Assembly (NCBI GenBank): GCA_000727475.1
Contig: KL647299.1
Location: forward strand, 3,023,615-3,087,614
Direction: 5' to 3'
Source: Sarcocystis neurona
Lineage: Eukaryota > Apicomplexa > Conoidasida > Eucoccidiorida > Sarcocystidae
DNA length: 64,000 nucleotides
Shown here: positions 24,077-34,423 of the stretch, one piece after another
Layout: each line of letters starts with the position of its first letter
Position numbering within the stretch: the stretch's first letter is position 1
Translations under genes and position numbers: made by a program
The notes under the pieces: generated by a model
The model's input: the letters and a program-made list of their open reading frames with translations, nothing else
The model's database searches: none
Told to the model about the DNA's origin: nothing

Positions 24077-24588
24077 AATTTCGTTGTGGCTTTATGGCAG
24101 TAAAAAAGCTTCTATGCTTATAATAGAGCGCCGGGAACTCGATGCCTGGAGGTGAAGGTGGCTCTTAGGAAGGCGCGTTCCCCTCAAGCAGAAGGAAGTG
24201 AAATAGCAGAATGACGCGTAGGATTTAGCGCTGACAAACAGCCGCAGTGATTGAAGGTTTAGCTTAGCTTCTGAGAAGAACACTACGATAGAAGAAGACG
24301 AAGGGTCAATTTATCTGGTTCTTTCCTTGGAGACTTGCGAATTCCGAGTTTACTGCAGCTTAACATGGCGATAAGCATGTATATGGATTCCGTCCTTGTA
24401 ACCCACCACTACCGGCAGCTTTGCTGCACCGAAGGCAGCTCTAAACACAAGGCGCTGGAACCGCAGGTATCGAAGACGAGCACGAACCTTTTTCCGAAGG
24501 AAAAACTCAACGCCGCTTAGTCACAGGAGAGCACACCGCCCAATGTGTGACGCGCGAGCATTTAGGTTTGCACAGTCCCACACTTCTT

Positions 24589-24876
24589 TTACTTGCCGTT
24601 CTCTCTCTGTAGTCTCGATGCTTCAAGAGTAGATGCGGCCCCTTCGTCTTCGCCGTCTTGTCTCCCCACATCGATCGACGAACACATCCATGCAGAAACA
24701 GCCCTAAACGCAGGATGAGCCACATCGCCTCTAATAAGGTATCTGCGGCCGCTGTCGTGGGGCCGTGGTCTAAACTGCATGCGCGATAGTGTGATGGCAG
24801 AGAATTCTGGAAACGTGAGCTCCAGCCGCGTATAGACCTTACACTGAAGACAGAGTTTATCGAGAATATCGCGGGA
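24589..24876 (-). CDS. Candidate terminal exon, unknown function
   Basis: An acceptor (CGCAGTGCGGTAG) whose TAG is in frame immediately precedes a 95-codon frame starting SRDILDKLCLQCKVYTRLEL and ending in an acidic, polar tail with a stop at 24589. Residue use is protein-like and not repeat-derived. A second minus candidate exon ends in a GTAAGA donor at 24976, but its phase (1) does not join this exon directly, so another exon or another donor would be needed. No homologue recognised. Confidence 0.25.
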   Translation of the reverse strand, partial: SRDILDKLCLQCKVYTRLELTFPEFSAITLSRMQFRPRPHDSGRRYLIRGDVAHPAFRAVSAWMCSSIDVGRQDGEDEGAASTLEASRLQRENGK

Positions 24877-27800
24877 CTACCGCACTGCGCGATGTGGAGA
24901 AGTCCGAACAAATGCTGGTGAATACTGACAGCCAACGTGTAAACAAAATGAGGATCTGTTGTCGAAGCATCTTACCAATACAAAAACCATCACCCTGGGT
25001 GCACGTATTTCCATGCACAGATGCGTAGGTTAATACCCATGGTACAAGGACGAGCGCTTCGTGTGCAAGACGATCCAGTGCGTCACGAGGAGGAAGGGCC
25101 GCTCGAGAAAACCTCAAATGTTTTGGGAGACAGTACCGGCACAAGTCATTCCTCCAAATGTAGGTGCGCACGTGTGTGTCTATACAACACATGAATTTGG
25201 TTCGACGGCGACGCAGAATGCCCCTGTCTGCGTCTACGCTTACGTACCGAAAGCAATCTGAACATGATACGCACACGCTTCCGAAAATTCTTAAAGGAAA
25301 TGCACAGCTTGATGTCACTCTTAGTAGCCCGTGAAACAGACAAAGAAGATATATATGCCATTTTTCGCATTAACACTAAAGCAAAACAAAAAGCCGTTTC
25401 TCTCAAAGGAAAGTGAACTGACTGCAGTCTGGTAATCGCGGAAGGTATCTTCTCGACCCATATGAGGTGTAGATACTAGAAAACCACAGTCTTTCACAAA
25501 GGTTTGGGAAAGACACATCTTGTAGCGAGAAGAACAAAGCTCCAATAGGACGACTGCGCGGCCGTCGCCGCTATTACCTGTACCTAATATCAAGTTCGCA
25601 CGACGAGACTGCGAGATCGCTTACATGGTGCGAGACTAGTTGTCACCTAACGGTCCCACACCGCGGGCAAAAGGACGAGACTACACCCTTCGCCGTAACA
25701 AGGCGTTTTCGAGAACAGAATGACTTGACTTAAAGTTAAAACTTCTCCTACAATTTCAGTCCGGTCAACTTTACGTTGTTCTACACAGTGATCACTGGCA
25801 GGCTAATATACAGAGTTGGAAGCATACAGTAGTATACCTCTTACTCCGTACCCTTGACCAAAGCCCACGACTCACATTGACGAAAGATCAAAAGGCCTTT
25901 TCCGTGACTTTGATCTCGAGCTTACAGAGTGCTTGCTTCGCGGATAAACTTAAGCTAGTAATACTGCAAGTGTATCTTGCGATGTCACGCCCTTAAGTAT
26001 CCAACAGTTCAGAAACTCTGTAGAATACTCTGTATGTCCACATCATGGAATAGCGACCCCATCTAAATCATAGATGCTTTACTACGCCAAGTGACAAATT
26101 AGCATGTACCCCAACGTAGTAACAGAGACGCAAATAAGACGGAGCACGACAGCTTGTAGATTCCAGGGGAGACAGCTTCCATTTCGTTGACGACACTTAC
26201 AAAGGGAGAGGTCGTCTATAATAAAAAAGTGCACACGAGAAGCCATGTTCTACGCCCGAAGTTCATATGTACGAAACGTTTGTCACCGTCGGCAAACTGA
26301 TTCCGTTGCGGTGAAGCGGTCGCCGCTCACAGGCGCACACGCGTACGCCTCAGTTAGAATTTTGCCGCTTTTGAGTGTATAGTGTCATCCAAAGGCGCAA
26401 AAATTCCTATCAATTGACCACGTACTCAGCTGAGCACCTTGAAGACAAACAAGTACAGCTCCATGCATTTGAGAAGTCGTTTCGAGTCAAGAAAACAGGG
26501 AATTCTACTTTGTGTCCAGGCAAAACAACAGTTGTAGAGCACTCTCTCAACACGCACGATTGAGCTGCTACACATAAAACGCACCGTTAATGTACAACTT
26601 CCATCATACTGAAACAGCAAGTGTTAGGCACCGCTTGTGGCCGCAAAACATATATCTTCTGTAGTGTGCGGTTACGGTGACACATGTCTCTTAATAAGCC
26701 TTGATACTCTGAGAAGCAGAAAATGGCACGCAGAACAGTCTAATTTTTCCCGCCTGCCAATGTGTGATCAGTTCGCATGTTTATGCGCTCGTACAACGAT
26801 GCCGCGACCTTTGATCCGATCTAACGGATGAACTTAGCGGGGCCGCTATAGGCCATGTGGTGGGGAGAAAACCAAGCAGGATTACCTAAAAAGCGAAGCT
26901 TCAGTGCAGCACCCAGTCGACAGTAGAAAGACAAAGTCGGAGCAGTCAAACGTGCATACATGTGTACAAACGTGTGTAGCACTTTCCAGTGGAAGCCCAC
27001 CCTGAACTTCCCCGTGTGTCGTACTCGTTTTTCCGCAGATACGTTGTACGAGTATACAGGTACAAATAAACACACATGTATATACATATATACACGTATG
27101 TATAAACATCTGTAGAAGCTCATATCTGAATAGATAGACTTTAGACACAGTTCGCGCGCCAGCGCTTGAGGAGCACTTATCTGCATCTATATATATATAG
27201 AGAGAGAGAGAGGTACAAGTAACTTGGTGGAGCAATTGTAACGCCTAAAGCGTGAGCATCTGCATTAGTGGTTGTATGTCATACTGCTTTCTTTTGAAAG
27301 ACCACACCGCATCTGACAATGTGCAAAAGCGTCACTCTATTGCCATATTCATCTGAGCTCAAGCACTCGTGAGTGTGACAACCTATGCTATAGATGCAAA
27401 CATCGCAGCACTCCGTAATTAAGTGATGTGAGAGACCCTCATGTTATCTTTAGCAGCCGACGATTTTTACAGCGTCTGCAGCATAGACCTAGTTCTCTGT
27501 ACACACGGAGAATCTTCTTTATCAAAAGTGGGCTTTCGCCCTCTTGAATCAACATTGTACTGTACGACTTAAGATATCGTTGCTTCTCGCTCTTTACAAG
27601 AGAACACCTGCTTAAAGATCCAAGTTCAACAGTCTTTTCTCTTCTTCGGTGATGCGCTTCGCGATACGGTGCACAACTGTAGGAGTCTATAAAAGACTTA
27701 CGTGTCACGTCACGTATGTCCCTGTCATTCACACGGGTACTCGCACCCTGGAGACATATGCATCATCTTGATGCTTCGTGACTTTGCTTCTCATTCATGT

Positions 27801-27979
27801 GTAAAAACAAAAGGCGAGTAATTAGTGTGAGCCGAGTTACCAAACACAGAAAGCGAGTTTTGCAGCTCTACATACAAAAAAGGGAGTCCGTTGAAGACAT
27901 TATTCACCTTACCGGCTAGAGTGCTAAGAATCATATTTCACGCGTTTCTGCGCCCTTACCCAGTGCCCACTATGCCTCG

Positions 27980-28285
27980 CTAAGTCTCTTTTTTCACCCT
28001 CTTTAGGCCTTGGAGGACTCTCTTCAGTCTTCCACGCTGGACAGAGCAGCTATTTACCAGACCTGTTTTGTTCTCTTCCCTGTCTGCGATACTTTGAGCA
28101 GTAATTTCCTTCTGTGTCCACCGCATACTGATAGTAGTGAAAGCGACACTTGACAGCTTGCAGTGTTTTTGTTCTTCCTGTGAGGCTGCTATTTTGATCT
28201 GTACCTCTCCTCTCTTTTCCAGTCCCTCTACACTTTTTTCCGGAGCTTGCTTTAAGCAACTTTCTTTCAGGTTCGCTTCCTCCAT
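27980..28285 (-). CDS. Small Lys/Glu-rich open frame
   Basis: 101 codons from ATG to stop in repeat-poor DNA, hydrophilic, with Lys, Glu and Gln spread throughout and a basic C-terminus. No hydrophobic segment or known motif. Overlapping frames exist on both strands (minus 28050-28259, plus 28137-28331), so it is only mildly favoured. Confidence 0.2.
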   Translation of the reverse strand: MEEANLKESCLKQAPEKSVEGLEKRGEVQIKIAASQEEQKHCKLSSVAFTTISMRWTQKEITAQSIADREENKTGLVNSCSVQRGRLKRVLQGLKRVKKET

Positions 28286-28632
28286 CCCCGGTCAGTTGCT
28301 GGGTCCTTTACTCTTTAGGTTTTATGTCTGAGAAGTCCCCTACATCGGATTGTCTGTCAGTGGAACGCAACCGGCTTCTCTTGCGTCTCACAGTCTGTTG
28401 ACTTCTTCTCCCTTTTTCCGTGAATGCGAGGTGCGCACGATTTCCCTTGGACATCCACAGACGCCAGATAGGGACGTCTTTTAGCCTCCACGCAGCGGCA
28501 CAAATTTATGCAGCAAGACGCTTTCAAGCTGATCTTCACAAGCTTCGTGCCGCGCAGTTCCCCGCCTCGTTCTTCTCTTCCTTGTAGCAACATACGGGAG
28601 AGTGCAGTTCAGTGAATAGACATACACATGTA

Positions 28633-28794
28633 TGCATATATATATATATATGCATATGTATAAATGTGTAGCTTGAGACAAGTGTCTTCTCGCACTTCTG
28701 TTCGTCTAGTTCGCCATGCATATATATATATGCATATGTATAAAGGTGTAGCTTGAGACAAGTGTCTTCTCGCACCTCTGTTCGTCTAGTTCGC
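28633..28794. repeat. Tandem duplication, about 80-base unit
   Basis: Two near-identical copies, each a (TA)n tract followed by TGCATATGTATAAA and a unique stretch containing GAGACAAGTGTCTTCTCGCA. The copies are offset by 80 bases and differ at a few positions. Confidence 0.9.
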
Positions 28795-30055
28795 TGTCTC
28801 TTCCGCCTGTCTACATCCGTCACCTCTTCACCGTTCGTGTTTACACGAACGAAGCAGTGCTATTTGACGTAACGTAGAAAAAAAATTTGTCAACTGCGGG
28901 TAGCTCCCTCCGTTTGCCACGTTGAAGCCTTAGACTTCCACAGACTTCTAGTGATGCTGCAAGTTGACTACGGAAGAATTCCCCTCCACAGCCGGAAATG
29001 AAAACAAGCTGGAACTGCCGTTTCAGCAGCGGAGGCCAAGGGAACGAAATGTATCTGCGGCCCCCTATAGGCAACTCTGTTCCTGCAACAAGGAAATGAA
29101 AACTTGTACCTATTTGGGCAGCTAAGGAAGTCCAGGGATGGTCACCGTGGCACACGACTATCGTTTGTACACCGAACAGGGATTTGCAAGGCACTTGCTT
29201 TTTTTGTTGTTGCCGCAAAAAATTATGTGTGTCGGCGTGGCCTTATCCGTTTATGTTGTGGAGAAAGAGATGTACAACTGCGTCAGCGAGAGTAGCTGTG
29301 TGCCATAGTGCGGATACATCTAATATGTCCGAAGCTGTTCTGATGTCTTGGAGACTAAGGATCTGCTGCGTGTGAAATTGTTGCGGATCGTGACAAAGAT
29401 GTTCATCTTTATTGCCTCAAGCAGCCTATTGTTCAACGGCGCTACTTGCACGGCTGCAGTTCAAGACCCAGGAGAGGGCGACAAGCTGGATAGGGCAGAC
29501 AGAGGACGGGCGACAGACAGGAAGATCAGTGAGTGAGTGTGCGAAAAACATTTTTCCTGCTCGTACTCACAGGGAAATACGTGTTCGTGGTTGCCCGCAT
29601 ATTATCTTGTTCCCTTCCTCCGTCTACACACGGTGAACACCTGAATACACACAGACTAATATGCAGCTACACAGATGCGTACACATACACATGTGTAAGC
29701 ATGCGTATGTATACAGCTGCATGGGCGCGTACACATACACTTGTGTAAATATACGTATGCATACATACGTTTTTCCGCACTGACCTACGAACAAGTAGCA
29801 GTGATCGTCTGTCTACTCTCTTTCCATCGTTCCTTTGTTCCCTCCGTACGACACACTTTTTTCTACACAGAGTCTGTGTATGGAGCCTACACTAGCCACC
29901 ACAAACGTACACACATACGTGCACAGAGAGAGCGACGAAGAAGAAGTGTGAGCAAAGTTTCTTTTTCAGCGTAGCAGTATCGTACGTGTCTCCCTTCTTA
30001 GCGCGTGTACAAATATACTTGTGTCCACCCCTACAGACAGGTCGGGAGAGAAAAA

Positions 30056-30142
30056 GAAAGACTTTTCTGCAGAGTCAGCACCTCGTATAAAGAAGGGAAA
30101 GACTTTTCTGCAGAGTCAGCACCTCGTATAAAGAAGGGAAAG
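30056..30142. repeat. Tandem duplication, 41-base unit
   Basis: Two identical copies of a 41-base unit beginning GAAAGACTTTTCTGCAGAG plus the start of a third. Lies in repeat-poor DNA and is not trinucleotide-based. Confidence 0.95.
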
Positions 30143-30656
30143 TAAATTCAAGTTCTGTCCTTCATTAGGTGATGCCCAAGCATGGGGTTTTTTCGTGCTT
30201 CTTGCAAGACGTTTTTCTGTATCTTCAGAAGAGTTGAGTATCTCTTCAGAAGGTTCGCTTTGAAAAATTCGTCTCGACGAAAACACATAGGAAGTCGCCT
30301 GTCCGCACCGGTTGGGCGGCAACAAATTATACCTCTTTGCCCAGAAAACTGAAAAGCGTATGTTCCTAGTGAAGAAAAGTGAGTACATCGCTTCGGTGGG
30401 CGGCACGAGGAGACATGGATGTTGTCGCGACAAGTTTTTTCTTTTCCGTTTGTCGGCGGATGCTTTTTCTAGTCAAAAGGAGCTGCACAAAATTTCTCCT
30501 GTTTTGTGAGAATCGACGAAAACACACTTTCCACAGATCCACGGGACCCGCTGCATCGTGACGCCGACGAGCGGGTGTGAATTGTTGCTGACGAAGAACG
30601 AGTTTAACGGCAAGAAACATTTTTCTTGGGATCGAGGAGGAAGAGGAGGAGGACAC
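30116..30656 (-). CDS. Two overlapping open frames, doubtful gene
   Basis: Two minus frames overlap. One (30366-30656) starts with a Ser run and is rich in Arg, Phe and Gln. The other (30116-30433) ends with a polar, Glu/Ser-rich segment. They could be two exons or one broken frame. No domain or clear splice pair was identified. Confidence 0.15.
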
Positions 30657-30999
30657 TCAGTTTGTCAGCAGGTCGCAAGGAAAAACTGGCGAAACCATTT
30701 TACTGCTTTTCACGGGAGCTCGGTAGACAAGGAAGAAAAGAGCAAAAAAAGTAAATTTTCCGTCGCGCTGCGGTAATCAGCAACCGTGACGCCAACGCGG
30801 CCCAGACAGATGGAAATTTTTCACCCGCGGAAAGACAGAGATAACACTGGGAACAAGCGCGAAAAGTGACCAGGAAAACTGTCGCTTAGAGAAAATCTTC
30901 TTCGATAGCTTTACAACTTTCTATCGTGCCGTCGCCTGTGGCACCTGGGGCGGTGTCCATCTTCTGATTTAGCACTGCGTACGACCGCAGCTGCTTCTC

Positions 31000-32490
31000 T
31001 TCCTTCAAAACGGCGAAGTCGTTGTAAACACAGAGAGCCACAGAACAACAGAAAGACACACACACGTACTCATACACACACGGAGGGATATGTGTGTTTC
31101 TGCCAAAGATCCATACACATACCTACGTGCACACGCGGTTCTACATAAGAAAACTCTGCAGATACACCCGTGCAAGATGCAGTGGACACACACGCACTTG
31201 GCGCTACATATACCTATATGTAATACAAGTATGCACGATTACCTACAGTATACACCTGTTGCTAGCTAGATACTCTGACATGTACGTGTACAATTACAGA
31301 CTTGTTTACACCTGCATATAAATATAGCTCTGCGTACGAGAATCCTAACCTTAATATACACCGCTGCATGCCTGTGTCTTCTTCTTTATTCTTCCCCCTT
31401 TCTTTCCGTCGTTCCGTGTAGGTGTGTGCATACAGAATAGCCTCTTTCCGGTTGCAGAGTTCCACGTTTGTCTGTGTGGAGAGACAGAGTGAGAAAGAAA
31501 TGCACGTCTACGATACAAGCGTCATAAAATTTCATAAGGAAACACTCCAGCACACCGAGTGTGGGGGGCGCTCGAGTAACACAAAATTTATTCACATGTT
31601 CTTAAAACACGCCCTTCTCCCTCATGCTCGCCCATACAACTCTCTATCCAATTCCGCAGGCATAAATAAATATTTGTGTATACACACATATACGTAAGTA
31701 AACACATAAGTGTACACATACACATACACGTATGCGCCCCTCTTTTTCACTCTCTATATATATATTTCTAAACATATATACATATATGTGTTCCTCTCTC
31801 AGTCTCTGTGTATATATAAATATGTGTGTATGTGTATGTTTGCGCACCCGAAGGCTGCTATGAAAATGGGACAATGCAGGCTTACCTCTCGGCGACGCGC
31901 TTCTTCAGCTGCTGCCTGTCTCTGTAGGAGAAAGAATCAAGAAACACAGCCGTTCCACGAGACGAATTCTTTTTCTTTCCATACGCAGCACAGTCGAAAT
32001 TTCTGCAAATGCACGTGGAAGAAAGTGCAACAGAAGAAAAGTACATGTACTACGTGCCTGCACCCCTGTATCGAGTGACGCACGTATGCGTAGAGGCAAA
32101 AGACTGACGGGAAGACGAAGACAGAAGGAAAGACAGAGACAGAGAGAGACAAAGAGAGAGGGAGACGGAGACAGCGGGAGACCGAGGCGCAGACGGAGAC
32201 AGACGGACACAGTCTGAAAGCTGTCAAGAGAGTAAGAGAGGGACAGAGAGAAAGAGAGAGAAAGACAGAAAGAGAGACATAGTGAGAAAACAAAAGAGAC
32301 AGAGAGAAAGCGAGAGAGACTCAAAAAGAGCGGGGCTAGCTAAATACAACTGTCTGCCTCTCTCCAGGCATGTAGACACACATACACATACACACGTACT
32401 TACAAAGAGAGAGAAAGGCGCATGTCGCACAGATGGCGCCGCTGTTCTGCTCTACACACAAGGTGGATACATACACAACGAGGTGCGACT
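31000..32490. other. Microsatellite and polypurine spacer
   Basis: CA/TA-type simple sequence at 31080-31330 and 31680-31840. A GA-rich polypurine tract on the plus strand (GACAGAGAGA-type units) spans about 32100-32335. No coding signal seen. This marks the return to repeat-rich DNA. Confidence 0.65.
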
Positions 32491-32493
32491 CAG

Positions 32494-32656
32494 CTGTACG
32501 TACGCCCCACACTGTACGTACACTTTGCACTGTACGTACACTTTGCACTGTACGTACACTTTGCACTGTACGTACATCCCCCACTGTACATACATCCCGC
32601 ACTGTACGTACACTTTGCACTGTACGTACATCCCGCACTGTACGTACACTGCACTT
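32494..32656. repeat. 18-base minisatellite with palindromic TGTACGTACA core
   Basis: About nine copies of CACTTTGCACTGTACGTA with variants in which TTTG is replaced by TCCCG or TCCCC. The unit is a multiple of three, so it encodes repeating hexapeptides in several frames (for example YVHFAL on the plus strand), which produces spurious open frames. Confidence 0.95.
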
Positions 32657-33014
32657 TATGGGGGTACGACAGCCATACGCAAGTTTGCTGCACACACGTA
32701 TTTTTTCGGCGAGCAGATCTACGCCTCGTGCCAACGCGTGGACATGCAGCAAGAACCGAGGAAGATCTGCGAGGGACCACGAACAGCAGCCGCACAGCGG
32801 CACCCGTACACTCGTCTGTGTAAGTCCCGGCGTGTGAGAATCTTCTCGCTTGCATGCGATCTCCTCAGAGTATACACACAGACACTAATACGGACATACA
32901 CAAATAAATACACGGACGGAAGTGGATTCGTCGTGTTGCAGACATCTATCGCAAAGGGGCAACCTCGTTGTTTCACGTGCGTAGGAAACGCTTAACGCAG
33001 GAAGATAAATAGTG

Positions 33015-33345
33015 CACATGATGTACTTACATATATATATATATATAAATATAATGTATATCTATGTATATAATGCGTGTGTGTATATATATATATATTT
33101 ATATATATGATGTGCATATGTGTGTATATATATACAAATAAACGTACGCATATACATGTACATGTAGTGACCACACAGAGGCAGACACGTGTGGATGTAT
33201 ATGGATATATAGCTATATATTTGCTGATATGTGTAGATATAAAACTATGTATATGCATACATTGTAGATACGTATGTGTACACTTGTAGGTGTGTAGATA
33301 TTTATATATGTCTGTGTGTGTGTGTGTGACAGCGTATATGTAGAG
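33015..33345. repeat. (TA)n/(TG)n microsatellite block
   Basis: Several TATATA runs and a TG run just before the CAG-rich block that begins at about 33360. Confidence 0.9.
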
Positions 33346-33370
33346 ATGCAGAGGGAGGTGCGCAGCAGCA

Positions 33371-33998
33371 GCGTATGAGAAGAAACGGCAACCGGAGTTG
33401 GCGCAGAGCTTCAGCAGCGGCAGCAAAAAGAAAGACAGACACGCACCTCGTTGTTTCAGATGTCTACACGAAAACTTTTTGCAGCTACCTGCCGTGCAGT
33501 CGGCGGCGGCGCAACGGGAAGAATCATCGGAAAAGAGAAGAAGGAATGCGCAGCGTCTAGAGCATGCCAGGAAGGTAGGGCAGCTGCTTTGCAGCATGAA
33601 AGAAGAAGAGGAAATGCGAGACGAAGGAGAAGGAGGAGCACGTGGGGCCGGAACGGCAAGAGCAGGGCAGGGCCGTCGCTACGCCAGAAAGAAGTGAGCA
33701 GGACCGTGAGCCAGCAGCAGCAGCAGCAAGAAATGTGTGCACATGCGAAGAGAAAGCAGAAGCAGCAGAAGCCGCCGCAGAAAAAGACAGAGCAAAGACA
33801 GAGACAAAGAAGAAGACATCGCTCGCTACACTGCCCTATTCGCCAGTCCCAAGAAGACGCGCAACAGCAGAACCAATAGCAGCAGCAGAAGCAAGCAGCG
33901 CAGATGCACCAGGAACAGGAAAAGTTACAGCAGAAGGAACAGCAGCGGCAGACGTAACGGTAGAGCAGCAGCAGAAGGAACAGCAGCGGCAGACGTAA
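33371..33998 (+). CDS. Candidate charged, coiled-coil-like exon(s)
   Basis: A plus frame ending at 33697 contains Glu/Arg/Lys-rich sequence with heptad-like character (EKRRRNAQRLEHARK, then a GTAGGG donor-like site after 33574). An overlapping frame (33642-33998) continues in Lys/Ala/Glu-rich sequence including LATLPYSPVPRRRATAEP before becoming repeat. Downstream, 33950-34030 holds a 39-base unit duplicated. It would be convergent with the CCDC25-like gene. No homologue recognised. Confidence 0.25.
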
Positions 33999-34423
33999 CG
34001 GCAGAGCAGCAGCAGAAGTAACAGCAGCAGCAGCAGAAGTAACAGCAGCAGCAGCAGAAGCAACAGCAGCAGCAGAAGTAACGGCAACAGCAGAAGTAAC
34101 GGCAGAACAGCAGCAAAAGCAATAGCAGCAGCAGAAGCACCAAAGCAACCGCAGAAGCAACGCGGCGGCAGAAGTAAAGCAGCAGCAAGGAAACTGCAGG
34201 AGTTGCAACAGCAGCGGCACACACGTATATCTCCACATATACATATATGTGGAGAAACAGGTGGGTAGAGTGAGACACGCGAAGGAACAGCAGCAGGGGA
34301 GGAGGAGCAAATGGAAGAGTAATGGAGATAAGACGCATGCAGGAGCAGCAGCAGAGCTGGAGTAATGCGGAGGAAAAGGCCAGATGCAAAGAAGAACACG
34401 TTGCTGCTGTTGGACAGCTGCCG

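Larger units (their letters stand above)
15850..31000. other. Repeat-poor segment (P-type)
   Basis: About 15 kb with balanced composition and almost no CAG/CTG tracts (small exceptions near 16310-16430 and 20110-20300), in sharp contrast to both flanks. Open frames are short and evenly scattered. Alternating repeat-poor and repeat-rich segments are known from Eimeria chromosomes. Gene content here is low or consists of small exons that cannot be joined by eye; candidates are listed separately. Confidence 0.75.

Noticed and set aside
15850..31000. tRNA or rRNA genes in the repeat-poor segment
   Set aside because: I looked for T-arm (GTTCGANTC) contexts and found none with matching stems. A covariance-model scan would be needed to exclude them fully.
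32494..32656. CRISPR-like array
   Set aside because: The units are directly adjacent with no unique spacers; a eukaryotic minisatellite.
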